DNA of 39,882 nt from Chitinophaga pinensis (GTDB taxonomy: Bacteria; Bacteroidota; Bacteroidia; Flavobacteriales_D; Crocinitomicaceae): contig CALPMC020000018.1 in the NCBI GenBank assembly GCA_943324565.2, positions 1-39,882 of the forward strand, given 5' to 3'. The translations under genes were made by a program, and so were the position numbers. This document shows, piece by piece, positions 26,023 through 36,811 of this stretch. Under the pieces are notes generated by a model, which was given only the letters and a program-made list of their open reading frames with translations, had not been told where the DNA came from and searched no databases. Within the stretch, counting starts at the first letter, position 1. The number at the start of each line of letters is the position of its first letter.

Positions 26023-28290
26023 ATGGCCAAAATCAGAAAACAAGACGCACTGGATTATCACTCCTCGGGAAAACCAGGAAAGATTGAGGTTGTTCCAACA
26101 AAACCGTATGCCTCTCAGCGTGATTTGTCTTTGGCCTATTCACCGGGCGTTGCAGAACCTTGCTTAAAAATTGCTGAAAACAAAGACGACGTTTACAAAT
26201 ACACTGCTAAAGCAAATTTAGTAGCCGTAATTTCAAACGGAACAGCAGTTCTTGGGTTAGGAGACATTGGACCTGAGGCTTCAAAACCAGTGATGGAAGG
26301 AAAAGGTCTTTTGTTTAAGATTTTTGCCGACATAGATGTTTTTGATATTGAGTTAGATGCAAAAGACCCTGAATTGTTTATTCAAACGGTGAAAGCAATG
26401 GCGCCAACTTTCGGAGGAATAAATTTAGAAGATATTAAAGCTCCTGAGGCGTTTGAAATTGAACGTCGCTTGAAAGAAGAATTGGATATTCCGATTATGC
26501 ACGACGATCAGCATGGAACAGCAATTATTTCTTCTGCTGCACTTTTAAATGCTTTGGAATTAGCCAATAAAAAAATTGATGAGGTAAAAATCGTTGTTTC
26601 CGGTGCGGGACCATCGGCTTTAGCTTGTGCGAAATTATACAATGCTATTGGTGCCAAATTGGAAAATATATTTATGTATGATTCCAAAGGTTTGATTTGT
26701 CAAAGCAGAAAAGATTTGGATCCAATGAAGCAGCTTTTTGCCAATCATACGTGCGATCTTTCTTTTGAAGATGCGTTTAATAATGCAGATGTTTTCTTGG
26801 GACTTTCAAGAGCGGGATTGGTTTCGAAAGAGATGATAGCTGCTATGGCGAACGATCCAATTGTTTTTGCATTAGCGAATCCCGAACCTGAAATTTCTTA
26901 TAAAGATGCAACATCTGTTCGTAAAGATATTATTTTAGCAACAGGACGCTCTGATCATCCTAATCAAGTAAATAATGTATTGGGATTCCCTTACATTTTT
27001 AGAGGTGCTTTAGACGTTCGTGCTACCTCAATTAATGAAGAAATGAAACTCGCAGCTGTGAAAGCAATTGCTTCATTAGCTAAAGAAACGATTCCCGAAG
27101 AAGTTATCGCTGCCTATGGTGAAAAGAACATTTCTTTCGGTCGCGAACAACTGATACCAAAACCATTAGATCCACGCTTGATTTATTATGTTGCACCAGC
27201 AGTAGCAAAAGCAGCGATGGACTCGGGTGTGGCGAAAAATCCAATTTTAGATTGGGAAGAATATGAAAACCAACTGAAAAGTAGATTAGGATTAAATAAT
27301 AAATTGGTGCGAAATATCACTTCTAAAGCGCAACGCAATCCGAAAACGGTTGTATTCGCTGAAGCTGATAATGTAAAAATCCTAAAAGCAGCACAATTAG
27401 CTTACGATGAAGGGGTTGCGATTCCAATTTTATTGGGTAAGAAAACGAAAATTCTTAAATTGATTGAAGAATACGCTATTGAATTACCAGAAGAAGTGGC
27501 AATTATCGACCCTAAGTTGGAGGAAGAAGAAAGAAGAAGAATTTCATACGGTAAAGCATTTTTTGAGAAACGTAAACGCAAAGGAATCACGGAATTTGAA
27601 GCTATTCAATTGATGCGAGAGCGCAATTATTTTGGCTCGATGATGGTAGATTTAGGTGATGCTGATGCAATGATTACTGGTTTAACACGTAGTTATCGTT
27701 CATCGGTTCGCCCAATTATTCAAACTATTGGTTTGGAAAAAGAGGTAAATACCGTTTCTGGACTTTACATTTTGAATACGAAAAGAGGACCGATGTTCTT
27801 GGCAGATACAACGATAAACTTAAATCCAACAGCAGAACAAATTGCCGAAATCACAAATAACGTGGCAAAAATTATTCGCAAGTTACAAGTGATTCCAAAA
27901 ATTGCCTTATTGAGTTATTCAAATTTTGGTTCTTCGCCAGGCCCCGATTCAGAGAAAATGGGTAAAGCAGTTCGAATTTTACACGAAAAATATCCAACAC
28001 TGATTGTCGATGGTGAAGTCCAAGCAAATTTCGCATTAGATAGTGATTTAATGAATGAAAAATTTTCTTTCTCTCATTTGGCAAATAAACAAGTAAACAC
28101 ATTGATTTTTCCGAATTTATCTTCTGGAAATATTTCTTATAAATTACTACAACAAATGACTGACAGCGATGCAATAGGGCCAATTCTCGTAGGTTTGAAA
28201 AAATCTATTCACGTATTGCAACTAGGTTCAACGGTGCGAGAAATCACGAATATGGTAAAAATTGCAGTTATTGACGCTCAAAATAAATAA
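26023..28290 (+). CDS. maeB: NADP-dependent malic enzyme with C-terminal phosphotransacetylase-like domain
   Basis: N-terminal [54 protein letters not shown]-terminal PTA-like [30 protein letters not shown]. Confidence 0.95.
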   Translation: MAKIRKQDALDYHSSGKPGKIEVVPTKPYASQRDLSLAYSPGVAEPCLKIAENKDDVYKYTAKANLVAVISNGTAVLGLGDIGPEASKPVMEGKGLLFKIFADIDVFDIELDAKDPELFIQTVKAMAPTFGGINLEDIKAPEAFEIERRLKEELDIPIMHDDQHGTAIISSAALLNALELANKKIDEVKIVVSGAGPSALACAKLYNAIGAKLENIFMYDSKGLICQSRKDLDPMKQLFANHTCDLSFEDAFNNADVFLGLSRAGLVSKEMIAAMANDPIVFALANPEPEISYKDATSVRKDIILATGRSDHPNQVNNVLGFPYIFRGALDVRATSINEEMKLAAVKAIASLAKETIPEEVIAAYGEKNISFGREQLIPKPLDPRLIYYVAPAVAKAAMDSGVAKNPILDWEEYENQLKSRLGLNNKLVRNITSKAQRNPKTVVFAEADNVKILKAAQLAYDEGVAIPILLGKKTKILKLIEEYAIELPEEVAIIDPKLEEEERRRISYGKAFFEKRKRKGITEFEAIQLMRERNYFGSMMVDLGDADAMITGLTRSYRSSVRPIIQTIGLEKEVNTVSGLYILNTKRGPMFLADTTINLNPTAEQIAEITNNVAKIIRKLQVIPKIALLSYSNFGSSPGPDSEKMGKAVRILHEKYPTLIVDGEVQANFALDSDLMNEKFSFSHLANKQVNTLIFPNLSSGNISYKLLQQMTDSDAIGPILVGLKKSIHVLQLGSTVREITNMVKIAVIDAQNK

Positions 28291-28295
28291 AGCTT

Positions 28296-28871
28296 ATGAT
28301 TGGTTCACTGAACGGCAGATTAATTGAAAAATATCCTACTGAACTACTAATTGAATGTGGTGGAGTTGGGTATGAAGTAAAAATTTCACTATTCACATTT
28401 TCGCAATTATCTGAAAATGAGTCTATAAAAATTTACACGAAATTAATCGTTCGTGAAGATGCCCATTTACTGTATGGATTCTACACGAAAGATGAACGCG
28501 AAATGTTTAACTTTTTAATCAGCGTTTCAGGAATTGGACCAAATACTGCTTTGATAATGCTTTCCTCGCTTTCACCGGAAGAAATTGCCAATGCAATCCA
28601 AACAGAAGATGTGTCAACGATTCAAAAAGTGAAAGGAATTGGAGCAAAAACAGCTCAAAGAGTAATTATCGACTTGAAAGGGAAAGTGTTAAAATTCAGT
28701 GGAGATACTGAAATTAACAATTCTAAAAACAATACAAATAGATTTGATGCGTTAACTGCATTAGTTTCGCTCGGATTTGATAAAAAATCAGCTGAAAAAG
28801 TATTGGATAGAATCGATTCAGGAAGCGAAACTGTTGAACAACTCATAAAAGGCGCATTAAAGCTGTTGTAA
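28296..28871 (+). CDS. ruvA: Holliday junction branch migration protein RuvA
   Basis: MIGSLNGRLIEKYPTELLIECGGVGYEVKIS, REDAHLLYGF, SGIGPNTALIMLSSL, VKGIGAKTAQRVIIDLKGK. Confidence 0.97.
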   Translation: MIGSLNGRLIEKYPTELLIECGGVGYEVKISLFTFSQLSENESIKIYTKLIVREDAHLLYGFYTKDEREMFNFLISVSGIGPNTALIMLSSLSPEEIANAIQTEDVSTIQKVKGIGAKTAQRVIIDLKGKVLKFSGDTEINNSKNNTNRFDALTALVSLGFDKKSAEKVLDRIDSGSETVEQLIKGALKLL

Positions 28872-28878
28872 AAGTTGA

Positions 28879-31800
28879 ATGAAAACGAAAAGAATTGATA
28901 ATTTGAGATTTATAAGTGCTTTAGCATCAGCTTTTTTACTGGTCTTAATGTTCACAATGGAGGCTTATGGACAAACGGGTCCAGAACTTCCTTTTCCGAT
29001 TATTAACCCGATGAATCCCTATCAAAACTTACCTCAAAGTTTTGATTTAGGGGATCCAACATCTTTGCAACAAAAAATTACCTACGACCCAATTACAGGA
29101 AATTACATCTTTACGGAAACATTAGGTAATGGGATTTTATACCGACCACCGTCGATGATGACTTTGGATGAATATTTAAAATACGAAGAAAAAAAATCTC
29201 AAACCTTAGATTGGCAAGAAATAATTGAAGAAGAAACAGCTGAAAATAGGACATTTGAATTACCAATTAAAATTGGAAGTAAGGTTTTTGAAAACTTCTT
29301 CGGATCTGACGAAATCAAAATTATTCCAGGTGGAAATCTAGAACTTTCGCTTGGTGCAACTTCTTCCCGTTACGATAACCCAATGTTACCAATGCGTCAA
29401 CGTCGAGTTACACGTTTCGATTTCAACCAAAATATCAACTTGGATGTCACGGGTCAAATCGGGACAAAACTGAAGTTGAATATGAAGTATAATACTGGTG
29501 CGACCTTCGATTTTGAAAATATCTCGAAATTGGAACACACTGGAAATGAAGATCAAATCCTTCAGAAAATTGCGCTTGGTAACGTAGCTTTAGATTTACC
29601 GACCACTTTAATTCAAGGTTCACAAACCCTTTTTGGTGCGAAAACAACTTTGAAGTTTGGTCGTGCTACAGTTGACTTAATTGCTGCTTCATCGAAAGGG
29701 AAAAGAACAGAAATCAACATTACAGGAAAAGCACAAATTCAAAAATTTGAGTTAAGTGCTGATAATTACGAGGCGAATCGTCACTATTTCTTAAATATGT
29801 ATCACCAACAGCATTACGACACAGCGATGTCAACACTGCCTGTAGTGAGTTCAACAACATTTATTACACGAATTGAAGTTTGGGTTACGAATAGAACATC
29901 TGTTACTGAAAACACACGTAACGTTTTAGCTTTTGCCGATTTAGGTGAATCGAAACCTGAAAACTGGGAAGGAAATCCTGGAAATGCCTCAGCAAATGAA
30001 ATTCCTGATAACGATGCGAATGGTTTATATGAATGGGCAGCTAATCAACCTTTAGTGCGTGGGTTTTCGAACTCAGTAACTGTTTTAGCTTCTCAAGTAA
30101 ACGCACCAGGTCCTTTTAACCAAGCAGTTGAATACGAGAAAGTTGAAAATGCACGCAAACTTGCAGAAAGTGAGTTTTCTTACAACTCTTTACTTGGATA
30201 TATTTCATTAAACACTTCTTTGAATAATGATGAAGTTCTTGCTGTTGCCTATGAATATACTTACAGGGGTGAAACTTACCAAATTGGTGAATTTTCAACA
30301 GATGGAGCTAGTGGACAAGAAGCTTTAATCTTAAAGTTACTTAAACCAACAATTACAAGTCCTAAAAACAAAGTTTGGGATTTGATGATGAAAAACGTTT
30401 ATTCAATTGGTGCTTTCCAAGTAGATCAAACAGGATTTAAAATTGACATCCTTTACAACAACCCTGAAACGTCTGTTCCTGCGCCTTTCGTTCCTTTAGA
30501 TGGTGTTGATGGAAAACAGATTGTTACTTTGTTAGATATGGACAAAATCAATCAAAACAACCAACCTTTTGCAGATGGTGTTTTTGATTTTGCTCCTTTC
30601 AACCAAATTGCTAACAAAATAGACAACGGGGGAACAATCAACAAGAAAAACGGACGTATTTATTTCTCAACGGTTGAACCTTTCGGAAAAACGTTAGCAG
30701 ATAAATTACAAGATGCTGGTATATCTCCAGTTATCATTAACAAAGTTGCCTTCACCGAATTATACGATTCAACTAAAACAGCAGCACAACAAATTCCGAG
30801 TAAAAACAGATTTGTATTTAAAGGTGAATATCAATCTTCAATTAGCTCAAATATTCCATTAAATGTGATGAACGTTCCACAAGGTGCAGTAAGTGTTACA
30901 GCAGGAGGAATCAAATTAATTGAAGGTCAAGATTATACCATTGATTATGCTTCAAGTTCTGTGAGAATCTTAAACACAGGAATTCTAGAATCAAATACAC
31001 CTATTAAAATTTCGATAGAAAGTAATTCTGTTTTTGGATTCCAAGCGCGGTCAATGATTGGAGGTCACTACGCTTATCGTTTCAATGAAAACATTAAGCT
31101 TGGGGCAACTTGGGTGAGAATGATGGAACGTCCAGTTACTCAAAAAGTAGATTTTGGAAGCGAACCATTCAAAAACAACGTAATCGGTGCTGATTTTGCC
31201 ATTCGTACTGATGTTCCATTCTTGACGAAATTAGTAGATATGCTTCCAGTTATTTCTACGAATCAAATGTCAACATTCTCATTTACGGGGGAAGTGGCGC
31301 ATTTAATTCCAGGGCAACCAAGAGCAATAAATAAAGAAGGAACTTCGTACATCGACGATTTTGAAGCAAGTCAAAGTGCGATTGATTTAAAAAGTGTTAC
31401 CGCTTGGAGATTGGCGTCAATTCCACAAGGTCAACCAAACTTATTTCCTGAGGCAACAAAAAAAGATTTAAGCGCTGGTTTCAAACGTTCAAAATTAGCT
31501 TGGTACACGATTGATCCTTTATTCTATCAAAGCAATCAATTGACACCTCAGCACATTAAGCAAAATCCGCAAATGTTGTATGATAGTAGAATGCGTTTGG
31601 TAAATCAAATCGACATTTTCCCGAATCTTCAACAACAATATGGTTCCATTCCAAACGTTGCTGTTTTAGATTTAGCTTACTATCCAAAGGAAAGAGGTTA
31701 TTATAATTACGATACAACCAATACTGTTGATACTTCGGGGCTTTTCATCAATCCAGAAAATCGTTGGGGAGGAATTATGCGCGCTTTGACAACGAACGAT

Positions 31801-34800
31801 TTCGAGATGGCAAATATTGAATTCATTCAATTTTGGGTGCTTGATCCATTCAATACAGATGCAGAAGCGGTAAATCCAAACTCGCCTCATACAGGAGGAG
31901 ATTTATACTTCAACTTAGGTAATATTTCCGAAGATATTCTTCCAGATTCTCGTAAAAGCTTTGAAAATGGCTTACCACCAGATTCGAATTCAACGCTCTC
32001 AAATAACGTTGATACAACTTTTTGGTCTAGAATTTCAACTCAACAAATTGTTGTAAATGCATTTGATAACGATGAAGCCGCACGATTAAATCAAGATGTT
32101 GGTTTAGATGGTTGGAAAAGTGAAGATGAACGTATTGCTTATCAAAACTTTGTGAATTGGGTACAAGGAAACTCAGTTTTAAATCAAGCTACTAAAGATA
32201 AAATGGTTGCCGATCCTTCAAATGATGATTATACCTACTATTTGGATGACCGTTACGACCAAGCAACTTTAGATATTTTAAAACGATACAAAAAGTTCAA
32301 TGGTATGGAGGGGAATTCTCCAACAACTAATATTTCAAATAGCTTAAATGCCGATGGTTATCCAACGCAAGCAACAAATGCTCCAGATATTGAAGATATC
32401 AATGGTGACAATAACTTATCTGAAAGTGAAAGTTATTTCCAATACCGAGTAAGTTTACGACCAAACGATTTGCAAACTGTGGGTCAGAATTATATTACAA
32501 ATACACAGGTTTATCAAAACGGAACAAAAACAGAAACATGGTATCAATTCAAAATTCCAATTAAAGATTTTGAGAAACGTGTAAATGGAATTCAAGACTT
32601 TAGATCTATCCGATTTATGCGAATGTTTATGAAAAACTTCGATGAAGAAGTGGTTTTACGTTTTGCTAGATTAGAATTGATTCGTGGGGAATGGAGACGT
32701 TATTACGACGATTTAACACAACCAGGATTGAGTGTTCAAACTGATCCAAACTTAACATCATTTAATATTGCAGCGGTAAACATCGAGGAGAATGCACAAC
32801 GTTTACCTGTAAATTATGTGGTTCCACCTGGAATTGTTCGTGAGGTAGACCCTTCGCAAGTTTATCAACGACAGATGAATGAGCAATCTTTATCCTTAGA
32901 AGTATGTAATTTACAAGATGGTGATGCAAGAGCAGCCTACAGAAATGTTCAATTCGACGTTAGAACTTACAAGAAAATGAAAATGTTTGTTCACGCTGAA
33001 GGTGTCAATCAAAATCAATTAAAAGATAAAGATCTCACATTATTCGTTCGCTTAGGTACAGATTACGTTGAAAATTATTATGAATACGAATTACCTTTAG
33101 ACGCAACAGATTGGGGAACAACACTTCCTGAAGGTATTTGGCCAGAATCTAATAATGTCGAAATTATCTTTGATGATTTACTTGACTTGAAAAAGGAACG
33201 AAACAAAAAGATTGAAGATGGAATTACTGGTGTCTCTTACGTTGTTGAGTATGCTAAAACAGATCCGCAAAACAATCAACGCAAACTAAAGGTCAAAGGA
33301 AGTCCGAACTTACAAGGTATGCGGACGATTATGGTCGGAGTGCGTAATCCTTTGAAAAATGACCCAGATAATATTTGGCAACCCGACAATGGTGATGCGG
33401 AATGTGCAATTGTTTGGATTAATGAAATGCGCTTGACAGATTTCGTGAGTGAAGGAGGTTCGGCAGCTATTGGTCAAATGCAATTACAATTAGCTGATTT
33501 CGCAACGGTTTCCGCTTCTGGAAATTATTCAGGAATCAACTGGGGAAGTGTAGAAAGCCGCGTGCAAGACCGTCAACGTAATGAGCGAATTGGAGTAGAT
33601 ATGAATTCTACGGTTCAATTGGGACAATTTTTCGGAAAACAAGCGCGTGTTTCATTACCATTTTTCTATGGATATTCATTGGGGATTATCAATCCGGAAT
33701 ACGATCCATTTAATCCAGATGTTAAACTAGCAGATTACGATCCGGCAACTAGAAAAGAGCGTGCGAAATTAGGTCAAGATTTCACCTCAAGAAAATCGTT
33801 CAACTTCACTAATGTTAGAAAAGAAGCTAAAGCTGGAGCAAAACCACATTTCTATCGTATTTCAAACTGGTCGGCAACGTATGCGTATGCTGAAAATCTG
33901 AGACGCGATTTCAATATCACTGAAGATTTAACAAAAACGTGGACAGGCGCATTGAATTACAATTACACGTTCCCTGGAAAAGCAATTGAACCATTCAAAA
34001 AAATCAAAGCAATCGAAAAATCAAAATGGTTGCAATTGGTTCGTGAGTTTAATTTATTCCTGATGCCTAAAAACATCTCATTCACCAATGATTATTCACG
34101 TATCTACAATCAAAGACAGGTTAGAAATATCATCGTTCCAGATTATCAATTTGATGCTATTTTCTTAAAGCGTTTTGATTGGAATCGAAATTATCAAATT
34201 GGATATGACTTAACTAAGAATATCAAGACCACCTTTACAGCAACGAATAAATCCATTTTTGAGGAAGGAAATCACGGGGTTGATCGCATAAATAACCCTG
34301 AAGGATATCGCGAATTTTTGGATACCCTAAATTCTCAAATTAAATCTTTTGGAAAAACGATGGAATATAACCAAAGTTATAGCTTGAGTTATAACATTCC
34401 TTTCGATAAATTCCCTTTAACCAATTGGATTTCTGCTAATGCTAAATATTCTGGCACTTACAACTGGCAACGATCTCCGCTTGGTCAAACTGCTTTTGGA
34501 AACACAATTCAAAATAGTAGAACGATCAATATGACAGGTCAAGCGAATTTTGTTACGCTTTATAACAAAATCCCATACTTCAAAAAAGTTCTTGGTGATG
34601 GAAAAGGAAGAGCTGTAACTGCTAAGATCAATGGTGACGGTAAGCCAAGCCAACCTACTAAACCAGCACCTCCAAAACCAAAAGAGGAATTCAAGCCCTG
34701 GAAGCCAGTTGAAGAAATGACTCCAAAAGAATTAAAAAAATACGAACGCTTGAAAAAACGATTTGAAAAACGATTAGAGCGCGAAGAAAAACGCAAGGAA

Positions 34801-36219
34801 AAAGAAAAAGAAGAGGTTCAACCTGCAGCTGGATTAGGTGTTCGATTGTTAACGAGTGTTAGAAATGTATCCGCAACTTTTGCGCTTAATGATGGTACAA
34901 TGTTACCAGGGTTTGGAGAAGAAACAAGTGTTCTAGGAATGAACGGAAACACCCTTGGTTTATCTCCTTTTACATTTGGAAAACAAGCATATAATATATT
35001 GGGAAGAGAAAATGGTTACAACGTTGCAACCCAATCTCGCGACAATAACTGGCTAGTTCAAAACGAAAATTTAAACAGACAATTCACTACGACACATTCA
35101 GCCAACCTAACCGGAAAAGCGACTTTAGAACCTTTCAAAGATTTGAATATCAACCTAAGTTTAACTCGAAATTATGGACGTAATTCTGGAGAATTCTACC
35201 GTTGGAATAGCATTAGTGAAGCTTTCGAAAGTCAAAGTAAATTTGAAACTGCGCGCTTAACTTATTCAACAATAACTTGGAATTCTGCTTTTGTAAAACA
35301 AGGACGTGAGTATCAATCGGGTGTGTTCTCAAATATGTTAGCAAACAGACAAACAGTTTCACAATTGATTGGTGCACAAAATCAAAACTCTTCTTCTTTA
35401 CCAAGTGGTTATTACACTGGATATTCAGGGTCACAGCAGGATGTGGTAGTTGGAGCTTTCTTGACAGCTTACACAAACTCAAAAGTGAACGATAGAAATA
35501 TCAACCCAATTAAAAATATTCCCTTACCAAACTGGAATATCAATTACAGTGGATTGACACAATTTGCATTCACTAAAAACTTTTTGAAGTCCTTCAAATT
35601 GAATCACGCTTACACTTCATCTGTTTCAGTTGATGGAATGCAAACGAACTTAAATTCAACAACAGACGCTTTAGGTTTTGCAAATTCAGTGGATATCAAC
35701 AATAATTACATCTCGCCTTTGCAAGTTCAAAATGTTCGTATTTCTGAAAAATTTGCTCCGTTAATTGGAATTTTAGCAACTTGGAAAATCTTTGGTAAAA
35801 CATTGACAACAAATTTCGAATACAAGAAAAGTCGTGATGCAACCCTTTCATTGAACAATAATCAAGTAACTGAAAATTTGGGTGAAGAAATTACGTTTGG
35901 AACAGTATTAGTAGTACCAAAATTGAAATTACCAATTGATGGAATTAAACAAAATGATTTAATTATTAACCTGAACTTTAGTTACCGAGATAATTTAACC
36001 GTGATACGTAAAGTGGTTGAGAGCACAAATCAAGCAACTGCTGGTCAACAATCGATTTCATTTAAATTGGATGCGAATTATAAATTAACAGACCACTTAA
36101 CTGCAATTTTCTATTACGATCAATCGTTGAATATTCCTAAAGTTCAAACAAGTTATGTTACCGGTTCAATGAAAACAGGTATCACAATTCGCTTTGACTT
36201 GAACGCTTTGAAACAATAA
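28879..36219 (+). CDS. sprA: T9SS outer-membrane translocon / cell surface protein SprA
   Basis: 2446 aa, signal peptide, PFPIINPMNPYQNLPQSFDLGDP, LELSLGATSSRYDNPMLPMRQRR, ARSMIGGHYAYRFNENIKLGATW, YIDDFEASQSAIDL; immediately downstream of ruvA as is typical in Bacteroidota. Confidence 0.95.
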   Translation: MKTKRIDNLRFISALASAFLLVLMFTMEAYGQTGPELPFPIINPMNPYQNLPQSFDLGDPTSLQQKITYDPITGNYIFTETLGNGILYRPPSMMTLDEYLKYEEKKSQTLDWQEIIEEETAENRTFELPIKIGSKVFENFFGSDEIKIIPGGNLELSLGATSSRYDNPMLPMRQRRVTRFDFNQNINLDVTGQIGTKLKLNMKYNTGATFDFENISKLEHTGNEDQILQKIALGNVALDLPTTLIQGSQTLFGAKTTLKFGRATVDLIAASSKGKRTEINITGKAQIQKFELSADNYEANRHYFLNMYHQQHYDTAMSTLPVVSSTTFITRIEVWVTNRTSVTENTRNVLAFADLGESKPENWEGNPGNASANEIPDNDANGLYEWAANQPLVRGFSNSVTVLASQVNAPGPFNQAVEYEKVENARKLAESEFSYNSLLGYISLNTSLNNDEVLAVAYEYTYRGETYQIGEFSTDGASGQEALILKLLKPTITSPKNKVWDLMMKNVYSIGAFQVDQTGFKIDILYNNPETSVPAPFVPLDGVDGKQIVTLLDMDKINQNNQPFADGVFDFAPFNQIANKIDNGGTINKKNGRIYFSTVEPFGKTLADKLQDAGISPVIINKVAFTELYDSTKTAAQQIPSKNRFVFKGEYQSSISSNIPLNVMNVPQGAVSVTAGGIKLIEGQDYTIDYASSSVRILNTGILESNTPIKISIESNSVFGFQARSMIGGHYAYRFNENIKLGATWVRMMERPVTQKVDFGSEPFKNNVIGADFAIRTDVPFLTKLVDMLPVISTNQMSTFSFTGEVAHLIPGQPRAINKEGTSYIDDFEASQSAIDLKSVTAWRLASIPQGQPNLFPEATKKDLSAGFKRSKLAWYTIDPLFYQSNQLTPQHIKQNPQMLYDSRMRLVNQIDIFPNLQQQYGSIPNVAVLDLAYYPKERGYYNYDTTNTVDTSGLFINPENRWGGIMRALTTNDFEMANIEFIQFWVLDPFNTDAEAVNPNSPHTGGDLYFNLGNISEDILPDSRKSFENGLPPDSNSTLSNNVDTTFWSRISTQQIVVNAFDNDEAARLNQDVGLDGWKSEDERIAYQNFVNWVQGNSVLNQATKDKMVADPSNDDYTYYLDDRYDQATLDILKRYKKFNGMEGNSPTTNISNSLNADGYPTQATNAPDIEDINGDNNLSESESYFQYRVSLRPNDLQTVGQNYITNTQVYQNGTKTETWYQFKIPIKDFEKRVNGIQDFRSIRFMRMFMKNFDEEVVLRFARLELIRGEWRRYYDDLTQPGLSVQTDPNLTSFNIAAVNIEENAQRLPVNYVVPPGIVREVDPSQVYQRQMNEQSLSLEVCNLQDGDARAAYRNVQFDVRTYKKMKMFVHAEGVNQNQLKDKDLTLFVRLGTDYVENYYEYELPLDATDWGTTLPEGIWPESNNVEIIFDDLLDLKKERNKKIEDGITGVSYVVEYAKTDPQNNQRKLKVKGSPNLQGMRTIMVGVRNPLKNDPDNIWQPDNGDAECAIVWINEMRLTDFVSEGGSAAIGQMQLQLADFATVSASGNYSGINWGSVESRVQDRQRNERIGVDMNSTVQLGQFFGKQARVSLPFFYGYSLGIINPEYDPFNPDVKLADYDPATRKERAKLGQDFTSRKSFNFTNVRKEAKAGAKPHFYRISNWSATYAYAENLRRDFNITEDLTKTWTGALNYNYTFPGKAIEPFKKIKAIEKSKWLQLVREFNLFLMPKNISFTNDYSRIYNQRQVRNIIVPDYQFDAIFLKRFDWNRNYQIGYDLTKNIKTTFTATNKSIFEEGNHGVDRINNPEGYREFLDTLNSQIKSFGKTMEYNQSYSLSYNIPFDKFPLTNWISANAKYSGTYNWQRSPLGQTAFGNTIQNSRTINMTGQANFVTLYNKIPYFKKVLGDGKGRAVTAKINGDGKPSQPTKPAPPKPKEEFKPWKPVEEMTPKELKKYERLKKRFEKRLEREEKRKEKEKEEVQPAAGLGVRLLTSVRNVSATFALNDGTMLPGFGEETSVLGMNGNTLGLSPFTFGKQAYNILGRENGYNVATQSRDNNWLVQNENLNRQFTTTHSANLTGKATLEPFKDLNINLSLTRNYGRNSGEFYRWNSISEAFESQSKFETARLTYSTITWNSAFVKQGREYQSGVFSNMLANRQTVSQLIGAQNQNSSSLPSGYYTGYSGSQQDVVVGAFLTAYTNSKVNDRNINPIKNIPLPNWNINYSGLTQFAFTKNFLKSFKLNHAYTSSVSVDGMQTNLNSTTDALGFANSVDINNNYISPLQVQNVRISEKFAPLIGILATWKIFGKTLTTNFEYKKSRDATLSLNNNQVTENLGEEITFGTVLVVPKLKLPIDGIKQNDLIINLNFSYRDNLTVIRKVVESTNQATAGQQSISFKLDANYKLTDHLTAIFYYDQSLNIPKVQTSYVTGSMKTGITIRFDLNALKQ

Positions 36220-36668
36220 TGAAACCTGAAATTAGAGTTGCTAAACGAGGGGACGAACAAGCTATATTTGAGCTAATTTGTGAACTTGCTTTGTATGAAA
36301 AAGCTCCTGAACAAGTGACCAATACCTCCGTACAATTAGCAATCGATTTATTTGAGGAAAAAATTTGTGATGCAATCGTAGCAACGCTTGAAGGTGAAAT
36401 TATTGGCTTTGCCCTGTTTTATGTTTCTTATTCCACTTGGAAAGGTCGCTGTTTGTACTTAGAAGATTTTTATGTGAAGGAATCAAAGCGAAAATTAGGA
36501 ATTGGTCAAGTGCTTTTTGAAGAAGTTGTTTCTATTGCAAAAGCCCAAAAAGTTAAGCGAATGGATTGGCAAGTTTTGGAATGGAACGAACCTGCCTTAA
36601 AATTTTATAGTAAAAACGAAGCAATCCTCGATGGAGAATGGATAAATGGTCGATTATTTTTTAATTGA
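36219..36668 (+). CDS. GNAT family N-acetyltransferase
   Basis: IRVAKRGDEQAIFELICELALYEKAPEQV..., LYLEDFYVKESKRKLGIGQVLFEEVVSIAK, W-rich MDWQVLEWNEPALKFY; TAATG overlap with the sprA stop. Confidence 0.93.
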   Translation: MKPEIRVAKRGDEQAIFELICELALYEKAPEQVTNTSVQLAIDLFEEKICDAIVATLEGEIIGFALFYVSYSTWKGRCLYLEDFYVKESKRKLGIGQVLFEEVVSIAKAQKVKRMDWQVLEWNEPALKFYSKNEAILDGEWINGRLFFN

Positions 36669-36811
36669 GACTATTTTCTAAATGATTCAACATTCATCCG
36701 TTGAGTTTGCATTTGTTAATGTCCTAGTCAAGACCAAATATTGATATTCTCCTGACTTGTTTTTGTGCTTTTCGTTTAAAGGTGTATCTTTAGACATCCA
36801 AATATTATTCC

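Noticed and set aside
29447-35482. Several 60-89 aa minus-strand ORFs inside sprA
   Set aside because: Antisense to a well-supported CDS with no recognisable domains or start context.
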